25,685 bases of DNA, taken from Treponema sp. UBA7570 (GTDB lineage Bacteria; Spirochaetota; Spirochaetia; Treponematales; Treponemataceae). Below the pieces are notes generated by a model, which ran no database searches, was not told where the DNA came from, and worked only from the letters and a program-made list of their open reading frames with translations. Both the position numbers and the translations under genes were made by a program. The stretch spans positions 1-25,685 of the forward strand of contig DLLE01000012.1 in assembly GCA_002477955.1 (NCBI GenBank), given 5' to 3'. Below are positions 7,667 to 14,645 of the stretch, piece after piece (position 1 is the first letter of the stretch; each line of letters opens with the position of its first letter).

Positions 7667-7800
7667 TAAAAATTACATCCCTGTATTTTTTATCATTGCA
7701 GTTTGTTCAAGCGTTGCTTTCACAAACTATGATTCTCGCCATCCGTGGCTCGCCGCTAACGTGGTGTTTTTATGGGAGAAAAAATGACAACTCACGATAG
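7663..7800 (+). CDS. Doubtful small ORF coupled to lspA; possibly a frameshifted small gene
   Basis: An ATG overlapping the lspA stop (ATGA) opens a 45-codon frame after AAGGAG (7655-7660). The spacing of 2 nt is short. The product starts MIKITSLYFL and ends in the next gene's start region. A second frame over the same DNA looks more protein-like. It begins KNYIPVFFIIAVCSSVAF and ends LWEKK, with its TGA at 7785-7787 overlapping the next gene's ATG at 7784, but it has no start codon. One extra A in the run at 7668-7672 would join the ATG to that frame, giving a 41-residue peptide coupled at both ends. It could be a decayed gene, a recoded gene or a sequence error. Confidence 0.3.
   Translation: MIKITSLYFLSLQFVQALLSQTMILAIRGSPLTWCFYGRKNDNSR
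7728..7768. repeat. Possible short intergenic-repeat relic
   Basis: CCATCCGTGGCTCGCCGCTA followed by ACGTGG is GC-richer than its surroundings and forms small imperfect hairpins. It shares CCGCTAACG with the repeat copy at 9683. It overlaps the doubtful small ORF, so it may be either repeat or coding sequence. Confidence 0.2.
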
Positions 7801-8080
7801 AACTTTAGTTTTCAATCTTTGCGTCGCACTTTTTAATATAATACTCGGACTTGCAATAGAACTCGTATTGGTTGGAGGAAGTTTTATTTTCCTCTCAAAA
7901 TTTCCAGTTATTGCAAACGGAATTTCAGTAAATGTTTTGCTTCCTTTTATACTTTTTGCAGGAATCATCCTCGCAATGATGATTAGCGTAAAGACAATAA
8001 GCTGGGCAATTAAAAAATTCGAATTGCAAGACAAACTGGAGCAAAAAGCCATAAAACGCTATATCCACGAAGAATTATAA
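7784..8080 (+). CDS. Small membrane protein of unknown function
   Basis: A 98-residue protein with two predicted transmembrane helices (about residues 10-38 and 48-70) and a charged, probably coiled C-terminal tail rich in Lys and Glu (KKFELQDKLEQKAIKRYIHE). The start at 7784 is preferred over an in-frame ATG at 7772 because GGGAG (7774-7778) sits 5 nt before it. It lies 117 bp downstream of lspA on the same strand and is probably cotranscribed. No family is recognised; the topology (hairpin helices plus a basic/acidic tail) is all that can be said. Confidence 0.65.
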   Translation: MTTHDRTLVFNLCVALFNIILGLAIELVLVGGSFIFLSKFPVIANGISVNVLLPFILFAGIILAMMISVKTISWAIKKFELQDKLEQKAIKRYIHEEL

Positions 8081-8144
8081 AATTCTTCTGTGCCTTTTAG
8101 CCTCAGCAAAAAAAAGACGCAGACATTTTCAAAAATCGATTTGC

Positions 8145-8195
8145 AAAAAACAGCCTTCAATTATTTCAAAATAATAATCAAAGGCTGTTTTTTTT
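8145..8195. terminator. Bidirectional rho-independent terminator
   Basis: AAAAAACAGCCTT (8145-8157) pairs with AAGGCTGTTTTTT (8181-8193), with T-runs outside the stem on each strand. It sits between the convergent 98-residue gene (ending 8080) and the lipoprotein gene (ending 8247) and can serve both. Confidence 0.85.
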
Positions 8196-8246
8196 ATTTC
8201 AACCAAACTTTCTGTAAATCTTCCTTAAAAAATTTAACAAAAAAAC

Positions 8247-9644
8247 TTATTCTTCAAATTCCTCAAACAGCAGTTCCGACAGTTTTGCTTTTACTCCTGC
8301 CTGATGCGCACCAAGCCTGTAAGTCCCTGCCGTCAACGTAATTTTTTTCCCGGCAATGTCTGTACTTCCTGTTTTGGTCTTCGGCAACTCTTCTGTAGAA
8401 ACAATTTCACCCTCAAAACTCGCTTCTCCGTCTTTTGAAGCAATTGAAATTCCATATTGTTCTTTTTGTGAACTTCCCAATATTTCTGTAACCGTCAAAT
8501 ACATCTTTTTTTCAACCGAAAATTCCACAAATCCCTGCTGTTCTTTACTCTTTAATTCAAGCACCGCAAAATTTTCATCAATTTTTGTACTTACCCTAAT
8601 ATTATTTACAGTTTGAAATCCTTCATTTGCCGCCTGTTTTTGGAATCCGCCGTTTACACCCATTTTATATTCTCCGGCAACTACAAATTCAGGTTGTCCA
8701 AAATTTGGACAACCTTCTTCAAAGCAGCATTTTTCCGCTTCCTCCTGGCTTTCGTAGTGAATTCCGCAGTTCAAACAAAAAAAATCGCTTTCGGCAAAAT
8801 CAATTTTTGCAATTAAATTTCCGCAGTTTTTATTTTCATCTTCATCAACTTCATTTTCAAGCTTTTTACAAACAACCGAACACGAAGAAATTTCAAAATC
8901 CACCGTCCAGATTCCAACAAAATACGTTGCATTTGTTTCGGCACTGTCAAGCTTTAAAGTTCCGTTTTCCAGGCAAACTAAATCTTTTAAGGAACCGTCA
9001 GCATAAAAAACTGCCAAATTCGGATACAAAGAGTCATTTTCTCCAAGAATAACAGAAATTTCGTAATCATATCCAGCTTCAGTCTTTATTTTTACAAATT
9101 TCATTTCGCTTTCAGAAAGAGAAAAATCCCCTGCTTCAACTTCAACCGGAACTGCATAAAAACTTGCAACCGCCGTTTCTTCCGTCAAAATTTCAATTTC
9201 CTTAGAATTTTTTCCTTTAGAAACTGTTTTTCCATTTTTATCCAAAAGATGTATTTCAATTTCGCCTTCAGCATAAATTCCGCACGGAATTCCTTCAAAC
9301 GTAAACACATAATTACTTCCGGGAACATAACTTTCTTGAGAATTTTCCTCAGTTTCAATCTTCTCCGCGCAAGAAAAATCCAACTCTTCCAGCCAGACAA
9401 ATTCATCGCCACTTTTATATGCCAGTTTTACAGCATTTGTCTGCGTCGCAACAACACGAGTATTTTCTTTTATACTTTTTGCATAATCCGGAACAAAAAC
9501 CGTAACTTTTGTGCTCCCGTATTCAAAATTTTCATTTTCCGCCATCTCTCCGCTAGAAGAACCATGTGAACAGCCAAACAAAAGCCAAACACAAACCGCC
9601 AAAACTAAAATTTCCGCCATTTTCCTAAAATTTTTTCTTTTCAT
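8247..9644 (-). CDS. Large surface or periplasmic lipoprotein with a Cys-rich zinc-ribbon-like insert
   Basis: A 465-residue predicted lipoprotein. ATG 9644 is chosen because GGAGG lies 5 nt upstream; an in-frame ATG at 9668 precedes that site. The N-terminus MKRKNFRK, a hydrophobic stretch and LLFGC-S put the lipidated Cys at residue 25. The -2 Phe is loose by E. coli rules, and spirochaete lipoboxes are known to be relaxed. The mature protein starts with a Ser/Gly/Glu tether and is acidic and beta-rich. Around residues 290-312 a cluster C-x2-C-x12-CC-x4-C (CLNCGIHYESQEEAEKCC) resembles a zinc ribbon, odd for an exported protein. The end (TAGTYRLGAHQAGVK) resembles beta-sandwich, carbohydrate-binding-like modules, which is inference only. 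The gene is monocistronic between a bidirectional terminator and a repeat. Confidence 0.8.
   Translation of the reverse strand: MKRKNFRKMAEILVLAVCVWLLFGCSHGSSSGEMAENENFEYGSTKVTVFVPDYAKSIKENTRVVATQTNAVKLAYKSGDEFVWLEELDFSCAEKIETEENSQESYVPGSNYVFTFEGIPCGIYAEGEIEIHLLDKNGKTVSKGKNSKEIEILTEETAVASFYAVPVEVEAGDFSLSESEMKFVKIKTEAGYDYEISVILGENDSLYPNLAVFYADGSLKDLVCLENGTLKLDSAETNATYFVGIWTVDFEISSCSVVCKKLENEVDEDENKNCGNLIAKIDFAESDFFCLNCGIHYESQEEAEKCCFEEGCPNFGQPEFVVAGEYKMGVNGGFQKQAANEGFQTVNNIRVSTKIDENFAVLELKSKEQQGFVEFSVEKKMYLTVTEILGSSQKEQYGISIASKDGEASFEGEIVSTEELPKTKTGSTDIAGKKITLTAGTYRLGAHQAGVKAKLSELLFEEFEE
8691..8715. repeat. Perfect 12-bp inverted repeat inside the lipoprotein gene
   Basis: AGGTTGTCCAAA (8691-8702) and TTTGGACAACCT (8704-8715) are exact complements separated by one base. 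The site encodes the Gly-Cys-Pro-Asn-Phe-Gly-Gln-Pro stretch just after the Cys cluster. It shares TTTGGAC with the element at 1876-1973. Confidence 0.6.
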
Positions 9645-9682
9645 TTTTCCTCCAATAAAAAAATACAAAATTCGATTTCAAG

Positions 9683-9820
9683 TTTATGGGTGGCTTTTTG
9701 TTCCGCTAAGCTGCACAAAAACCGGGCTTTTCGGGGTTCCGCTAACGCTTCATTGGCTATTCGCCAACGGCTTTGCCGCCCCTACAATCCCTGCCACAAA
9801 CAAAAAAGTCCACTCATAAA
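9683..9820 (+). repeat. Intergenic repeat copy with terminal inverted repeats
   Basis: A 138-bp GC-richer island in the 388-bp gap upstream of pfp. Its ends are imperfect inverted repeats (TTTATGGGTGGCTTTTTG and, complemented, TTTATGAGTGGACTTTTTTG). Internal boxes CGGGCTTTTCGGGGTTCCGC and GCCGCCCCTACAATCCCTGC recur almost exactly in the copy at 14512-14640. No coding potential was seen. The remaining gap, 9821-10032, is AT-rich DNA that must hold the pfp promoter; TATTAT/TATATA runs at 9973-9983 are candidates without a convincing -35. Confidence 0.75.
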
Positions 9821-10032
9821 AACTTTTCATCTTTCTATATATTTAGTTGCGCTGAATGTCTAAAAATGACAAAAAATTCTTTGTATTCGTTCTAAAAAAG
9901 CTTATTTTTTATTTTTAACACAATTAAAACTTTAAAATAAAATTTCTTGTTTCTATTCCCGTGTTTTAGTGATATTATATAAAAAGGTTTTTTAACAAAA
10001 AGTTTTAACTTTAAAAATTAATGGAGAAATTT

Positions 10033-11259
10033 ATGATTGGAAATGTAATTGTTGGACAGTCTGGCGGACCTACAGCAGTAATCAATTCATCACTCGCCGG
10101 CGTTTATCAAACCGCTAGAGATCGTGGTGCAAAAAAAGTTTATGGTATGCTTCACGGTATCAAAGGACTTCTCGACCGTCAGTATGTTGATTTGTCCCAG
10201 AAAATCCGTTCAACAATGGAAATAGATCTTTTAAAAAGAACTCCGTCTTCTTATCTCGGTTCTTGCCGCTATAAGCTTCCTGATGTTGCCAGCGACAAAG
10301 CAACTTTTGAAAAAATCTTTGCAATTTTAAAAGAACTCGAAATTGAGTATTTCTTCTACATCGGCGGAAATGACTCAATGGACACAATTGCAAAGCTTTC
10401 GCAGTATGCTGAAGAAATCAAAAGCCCAATCCGCTTTATTGGCGTGCCAAAAACAATCGACAACGATTTGGCAATTACAGACCACACACCAGGTTTTGGT
10501 TCAGCGGCAAAATTCATCGCTTCTACAATGAAAGAAATTATTCGCGATGGTCTTGTTTACGATTATCCAACTGTAACTGTTGTTGAAGTTATGGGCCGCA
10601 ATGCAGGCTGGCTTACCGCAGCTTCTGCTCTTTCTAAATCAGAAGATTGCGAAGGAGTTGATTTAATCTATCTTCCAGAAAAACCTTTCAATATCGATAT
10701 GTTCATTACCCGCGTAAAAGAACTTTCCTCTTCTGGAAAATCCGTTGTTATCGCTGTTTCTGAAGGAATTAAACTTCCTGACGGACGTTATGTTTTTGAA
10801 CTCGGCCAGCACGCTGATTCAGTCGATGCTTTTGGTCACAAGCAAATGTCTGGAACCGCAAGTTTTCTCGCAACAAAACTTCAGCTTGAACTTGGAGTAA
10901 AGGCTCGTGCAATCGAGCTTTCAACTCTCCAGCGTTGTGCCGCCCATATTTCAAGCCGCACTGACATTACAGAAGCTTTCAATGTTGGCGGAGCTGCCGT
11001 AAAAGCAGCATTTGAGGGTGAAACAGGCAAAGTTGTTGTTCTTAAGCGCGTTTCTGACGATCCATATATGTGCATTACAGAAACTGCCGACGTTCGCGAC
11101 ATTGCAAATGTTGAAAAGAAAGTTCCTCTTGAATGGATTTCTGGTGACGACCATGTTACAAAAGACTTGATTCACTACATTCACCCTTTAATTCAGGCAG
11201 AACTTAGTCCGATTATGGTTGACGGTCTTCCACGCCACTTGACGTTAAACTGCAACTAA
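10033..11259 (+). CDS. pfp: 6-phosphofructokinase, pyrophosphate-dependent type
   Basis: Phosphorylates fructose 6-phosphate in glycolysis; the PPi-dependent form is reversible and saves ATP. The protein has 408 residues from ATG 10033, chosen over ATG 10021 because GGAGA (10023-10027) lies 5 nt upstream and MIGNVIVGQSGGPTAVIN matches the usual family start. Phosphoryl-donor loop: GGNDSMDT (111-118), with Asp114 where ATP enzymes have Gly. Catalytic loop: PKTIDND (139-145), with Lys140 where ATP enzymes have Gly and catalytic Asp143. The Asp/Lys pair is the known signature of PPi use. MGRNAGW (187-193) is the substrate site. It is monocistronic, with a strong terminator directly after. An ATP-dependent enzyme is less likely. 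Confidence 0.93.
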   Translation: MIGNVIVGQSGGPTAVINSSLAGVYQTARDRGAKKVYGMLHGIKGLLDRQYVDLSQKIRSTMEIDLLKRTPSSYLGSCRYKLPDVASDKATFEKIFAILKELEIEYFFYIGGNDSMDTIAKLSQYAEEIKSPIRFIGVPKTIDNDLAITDHTPGFGSAAKFIASTMKEIIRDGLVYDYPTVTVVEVMGRNAGWLTAASALSKSEDCEGVDLIYLPEKPFNIDMFITRVKELSSSGKSVVIAVSEGIKLPDGRYVFELGQHADSVDAFGHKQMSGTASFLATKLQLELGVKARAIELSTLQRCAAHISSRTDITEAFNVGGAAVKAAFEGETGKVVVLKRVSDDPYMCITETADVRDIANVEKKVPLEWISGDDHVTKDLIHYIHPLIQAELSPIMVDGLPRHLTLNCN

Positions 11260-11270
11260 TTCACTTTTTT

Positions 11271-11330
11271 GGGTTGAATAAGCCGAATTGACAGGTTCAC
11301 CGAAATTCGCTTATTCAGCCCATTTTTTTT
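11271..11330 (+). terminator. Rho-independent terminator of pfp
   Basis: GGGTTGAATAAGC (11271-11283) pairs with GCTTATTCAGCCC (11309-11321), with one G-U pair, and the inner bases extend the stem (CGAATT with AATTCG). A run of eight T residues at 11323-11330 follows, 12 nt past the pfp stop. Confidence 0.92.
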
Positions 11331-11381
11331 CCATAACATTTTCAATTATTTTTATTCCTTATCACACATTTTTTCGGTTAG

Positions 11382-11410
11382 TTGCCACTAAAGTTTTATT
11401 TCAATAAAAT
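11382..11410 (+). promoter_or_regulatory. Promoter of proS (near-leaderless)
   Basis: TTGCCA (11382-11387), a 17-nt spacer and TAAAAT (11405-11410) match the sigma-70 consensus at 5/6 each. The predicted start of transcription is within about 3 nt of the proS ATG at 11420. There is no Shine-Dalgarno. Confidence 0.7.
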
Positions 11411-11419
11411 ATATAAATC

Positions 11420-13255
11420 ATGAAAACTTCAAAATTTTATATTTCAACGCTCCGCGAAGCTCCGGCAGAAGCCGTAATCGCAAGCCACAAACTTATGCTC
11501 AGAGCAGGAATCACCCGCAAACTCGGAAACGGACTTTACACTTATCTTCCGCTTGGACTGCGCTCACTTTATAAACTCGAACAAATAATCCGCGAGGAAT
11601 GGAACAATACAGCTGAAGCCCTTGAATTCAAGCCAACAGTAATTCTCCCAGGCGACATCTGGAAAGAATCTGGCCGTTGGGAAACTATGGGCTCACAAAT
11701 GCTCAAAGCAAAAAACCGCGGTGAACAGGACATGGTTGTTTCTCCAACTGCAGAAGAAGCATTTACTGCGATTGTCCGCGACGGACTCAGTTCTTACAAG
11801 CAGCTCCCTGTAAATCTTTACCAGATCAACACAAAATACAGAGATGAAATCCGCCCAAGATACGGCGTAATGCGCGGCCGCGAGTTCATAATGGCGGACG
11901 GCTACACAATGAACGCTGACGACGAGTCTCTTGATGAATCATACAAACTCTACGAGAAAGCATATTTCCGCATATTCAAACGTCTTGGACTCAAAATCAT
12001 TCCAGTGCGCGCGGACTCAGGCGCAATGGGAGGAAGCGGTTCAGAAGAATTCATGGTTGAATCCCCAATCGGCGATGACACTTTGATTATCTGCCCGAAC
12101 GAAAAATGCGGTTTTGCGGCCAACGTTGAAAAAGCATGGTGCGCTTCGGACGATTCTGTAAACAAAAAAGGCGAAAAACCGTCAAAAACAGAGCTCCCTG
12201 TCGAAATAGTAGCAACTCCAAACGTTTTCTCAATCGAAGATATGGAAAAATTCTTTGACGAATCACCAAAAATGTTCATCAAGGCTCTCATTTACCGCGT
12301 AATCAACTCATCACTCGACATGACAGGCGCAAACGGCGCAGACAAATGGAAGAGGGTAAAAGACCCTGCCGGCGATTACTATCCACTTTCTTATGTTTGT
12401 GTCCTTATCCGCGCAGATTTAGACGTAAACGAAGCAAAACTTGCAGCAACCCTCAAAGCATCAGAAGTTGTCCTTGCAGAGGCAGAAGAAGTTCTTGAAT
12501 ACGCAGGCGCTCCACACGGTTTTGTCGGCCCGGTTACAGCAAAATGTCCGCTCGTAGTTGATTATTCTGTCGTAAAAGACGGCGAGGCAAAAATGCACGA
12601 TGCAATCGCAGGCTCTGGAAAAGACGGTTATCACATTATTCACGTTGAACCGCTACGCGACTTCGTCCCATACATCAATGCAGACGTCCGCACAGTAAAA
12701 GAAGGCGACAAATGCCCTCTCTGTGGCGAAACTTTCTATACAAGAAAAGGAAACGAGCTCGGCCACATCTTCAAGCTCGGTCACAAATACACAAAGTCAA
12801 TGCACGTAACTTTCCTTGCAAAAGACGGCAAACCGGCAGAACCGACAATGGGCTGCTACGGAATCGGCGTTGACCGCACACTCGCCTCAATCATCGAAAA
12901 AAACAACGACGAGAAAGGCATTATCTGGCCAATGTCAGTTGCACCGTTCCAAGTTTGCATCGTTCCAATCAAATACAACGGAGCAATGAAAGAAGTTGCC
13001 GACACAATTTACGAGAAACTCACAAAAGCAGGAATCGAAGTCCTTCTTGACGACCGCGACGAACGCCCTGGAGTTAAATTTGCCGATATGGAACTGATTG
13101 GAATTCCTCTCAGAATTACAGTCGGCGACAAAAATCTTCCAAATGTTGAATTCAAACCACGCAGCGCAGCCGAAGCAGAACTTGTTCCAGCAGAAAGCGC
13201 AGCAGAAAAAGCAATTCAATTTGTAAAAGACGAACTCGCAAAACTTCAAGCATAA
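11420..13255 (+). CDS. proS: Prolyl-tRNA synthetase (bacterial type)
   Basis: Charges tRNA-Pro with proline. The protein has 611 residues, a little longer than the usual ~570. The start MKTSKFYISTLREAPAEA is the conserved N-terminus, so ATG 11420 is secure although no Shine-Dalgarno precedes it. Class II motif 1 lies around LPLGLRSLYKLEQIIREEW (43-61), motif 2 around YRDEIRPRYGVMRGREF (140-156) and motif 3 around GCYGIGVDRTLASIIE (478-493). The editing insertion (INS) falls between motifs 2 and 3 and carries the commonly paired Cys sites CPNEKCG and CPLCGE. The anticodon-binding domain occupies the last ~110 residues (LLDDRDERPGVKF). It follows pfp after that gene's terminator and is independently transcribed. 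Codon use is C-rich, consistent with high expression. Confidence 0.98.
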   Translation: MKTSKFYISTLREAPAEAVIASHKLMLRAGITRKLGNGLYTYLPLGLRSLYKLEQIIREEWNNTAEALEFKPTVILPGDIWKESGRWETMGSQMLKAKNRGEQDMVVSPTAEEAFTAIVRDGLSSYKQLPVNLYQINTKYRDEIRPRYGVMRGREFIMADGYTMNADDESLDESYKLYEKAYFRIFKRLGLKIIPVRADSGAMGGSGSEEFMVESPIGDDTLIICPNEKCGFAANVEKAWCASDDSVNKKGEKPSKTELPVEIVATPNVFSIEDMEKFFDESPKMFIKALIYRVINSSLDMTGANGADKWKRVKDPAGDYYPLSYVCVLIRADLDVNEAKLAATLKASEVVLAEAEEVLEYAGAPHGFVGPVTAKCPLVVDYSVVKDGEAKMHDAIAGSGKDGYHIIHVEPLRDFVPYINADVRTVKEGDKCPLCGETFYTRKGNELGHIFKLGHKYTKSMHVTFLAKDGKPAEPTMGCYGIGVDRTLASIIEKNNDEKGIIWPMSVAPFQVCIVPIKYNGAMKEVADTIYEKLTKAGIEVLLDDRDERPGVKFADMELIGIPLRITVGDKNLPNVEFKPRSAAEAELVPAESAAEKAIQFVKDELAKLQA

Positions 13256-13257
13256 AC

Positions 13258-13304
13258 TTTTTTAAGCTCAAAATGCAAATTTTTCAAACTTTGAGTTTAA
13301 AAAA
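13258..13304 (+). terminator. AT-rich hairpin after proS
   Basis: TTTTTTAAGCTCAAA (13258-13272) and TTTGAGTTTAAAAAA (13290-13304) pair almost perfectly right after the proS stop. Because the arms are A/T at their base, the hairpin can act on either strand. It is the first of two hairpins in this gap. Confidence 0.55.
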
Positions 13305-13323
13305 ATCGTCATCAAAATAAAAA

Positions 13324-13376
13324 ACGGTCATTAAACTAAAACCCAAATCGGCAAAAGCAAAATGACCGTCTTTTTT
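13324..13376 (+). terminator. Rho-independent terminator of proS
   Basis: ACGGTCATT (13324-13332) pairs with AATGACCGT (13361-13369), followed by C and TTTTTT (13371-13376). It lies wholly upstream of the next gene's Shine-Dalgarno at 13393, which supports the 13401 start for that gene. Confidence 0.82.
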
Positions 13377-13400
13377 CACTTTTTTTTCAATCGAGGAAAT

Positions 13401-14498
13401 ATGAAATCCGTTCCTTCAAAAAAATCCTTTTTTTCAGTTTTGTTTTTTTCATTTTTTTCTTGTCTTTTTGCGCTTCCGGGCGTAACAAAAAAAATTCCGG
13501 ATTTGTCGGGACAGTTCGTTTATTACGAAGACAAAAGCTTTGAGCGCGAATCATATTTCGGAATCATTTTTTACGATGAAGGAACTTACGGTCTGCGCTA
13601 TTTTGCACCGTCAAAAACAGACGTCAAGTCACTTTTACCCAAAAAAGACATTCAAATTCTTTTTTCGCTCGACATTACAAAAAAATACGTTGAGCTCACC
13701 GGCGAACGCATAATTTCCGCAATTTCTCCAGAAGACACAGACATAATCAATTACCTTCACGATATGCTTTACGAACTTACAGCCCGCCTCCAAAAAGCTT
13801 CTCCAAACGGTTTTATCGAAGACAAAATTACCGTTCCACAGGAATTTGAACAATTTGGCGGCGAGGTAAAAATCAATTTCGACCCGTTCATTCCAATTTT
13901 CAACGTAAAATCAATCGAAGACTCAACTGGAAAAATCGTTTTTAACCTTGTAACCGCAGGTCAACTTTCTTCTTCTTCCGACGAAAATTTCAGTGCATTT
14001 GAAGGACTTCCTGTAAAAACCGAAGACCAGCATTCATTTTCACTCAACAAAAAAGCCGAAAAACAAAAAATCACCTATAAAAAAACTTCCGGCTTCACCC
14101 AAAAAATCACTCTCGACAGTCAGTGGACAGCAAAAGCCGAAAATTTTTACACACTTTCAAACAGCGCAATTCTCGCTTTCGACATAATCGACCTTTCAAA
14201 AACCGATTCCGCACAAAAAGCAACCGTTTCCGACACTCTTTTACAAAAATTCACACTCGGCACAGACGGAACTTATCCTTATTCTCAATTGCAAAAATTA
14301 GAAACCGCATCTTCAGGAACAAAAGTGTCAAACTTGTTTTTTAACGACATTTCAAAATCTTTCACGCGTGACTTCAAAATTTTGACACATCTCGACGAAA
14401 ACCACCTCGCAATAATGTCTTTGACCGTTTTTCAAGGAGTCTATAGCAAAAACAGCAAATATTTCGATTCAATTATAAAATCGTATTCGGCAAAATAA
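13401..14498 (+). CDS. Exported protein of unknown function
   Basis: A 365-residue protein. ATG 13401 is preferred over an in-frame ATG at 13362 because GAGGAA (13393-13398) lies just upstream and the longer start falls inside the proS terminator. The N-terminus MKSVPSKKSFFSVLFFSFFS followed by CLFALPG is a signal peptide. Cleavage after CLFA is likely, but FFSC could also act as a relaxed spirochaete lipobox with Cys21 lipidated. The rest is polar and beta-rich, with no membrane segments and no recognised motif. The sequence around YFGIIFYDEGTYGLRYFAP looks like a structured domain start. It is monocistronic and converges on the GerMN gene across a repeat. No function can be assigned. Confidence 0.7.
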   Translation: MKSVPSKKSFFSVLFFSFFSCLFALPGVTKKIPDLSGQFVYYEDKSFERESYFGIIFYDEGTYGLRYFAPSKTDVKSLLPKKDIQILFSLDITKKYVELTGERIISAISPEDTDIINYLHDMLYELTARLQKASPNGFIEDKITVPQEFEQFGGEVKINFDPFIPIFNVKSIEDSTGKIVFNLVTAGQLSSSSDENFSAFEGLPVKTEDQHSFSLNKKAEKQKITYKKTSGFTQKITLDSQWTAKAENFYTLSNSAILAFDIIDLSKTDSAQKATVSDTLLQKFTLGTDGTYPYSQLQKLETASSGTKVSNLFFNDISKSFTRDFKILTHLDENHLAIMSLTVFQGVYSKNSKYFDSIIKSYSAK

Positions 14499-14511
14499 TT
14501 TTTTGAATTTT

Positions 14512-14640
14512 TGGGTGGCTTTTTGCATCGCAAAAATCGGGCTTTTCAGGGTTCCGCCTTTCGGCTCCAGCCGCTTCCTTCACTCGCTGCTCTCGTTCAG
14601 TCCAGTGTCCGGCTTCGCCGCCCTTACAATCCCTGCCACA
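14512..14640 (+). repeat. Intergenic repeat copy
   Basis: A GC-richer 129-bp block between two convergent genes. It starts GGGTGGCTTTTTG, carries CGGGCTTTTCAGGGTTCCGC, and ends GCTTCGCCGCCCTTACAATC then CCTGCCACA. The same boxes in the same order and spacing occur at 9683-9820. GTGGC and GCCAC at the ends are complementary. No ORF was seen. Confidence 0.75.
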
Positions 14641-14645
14641 TTTTT

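Noticed and set aside
9249..9569. Plus-strand frames within the lipoprotein gene region (8356-9569)
   Set aside because: They are antisense to a gene with a clear lipobox, ribosome site and terminator, and their products are Phe/Asn-rich shadows.
13362..13401. Earlier ATG at 13362 as the start of the exported protein
   Set aside because: It lies in the right arm of the proS terminator and lacks a ribosome site, while 13401 has GAGGAA and begins a normal signal peptide.
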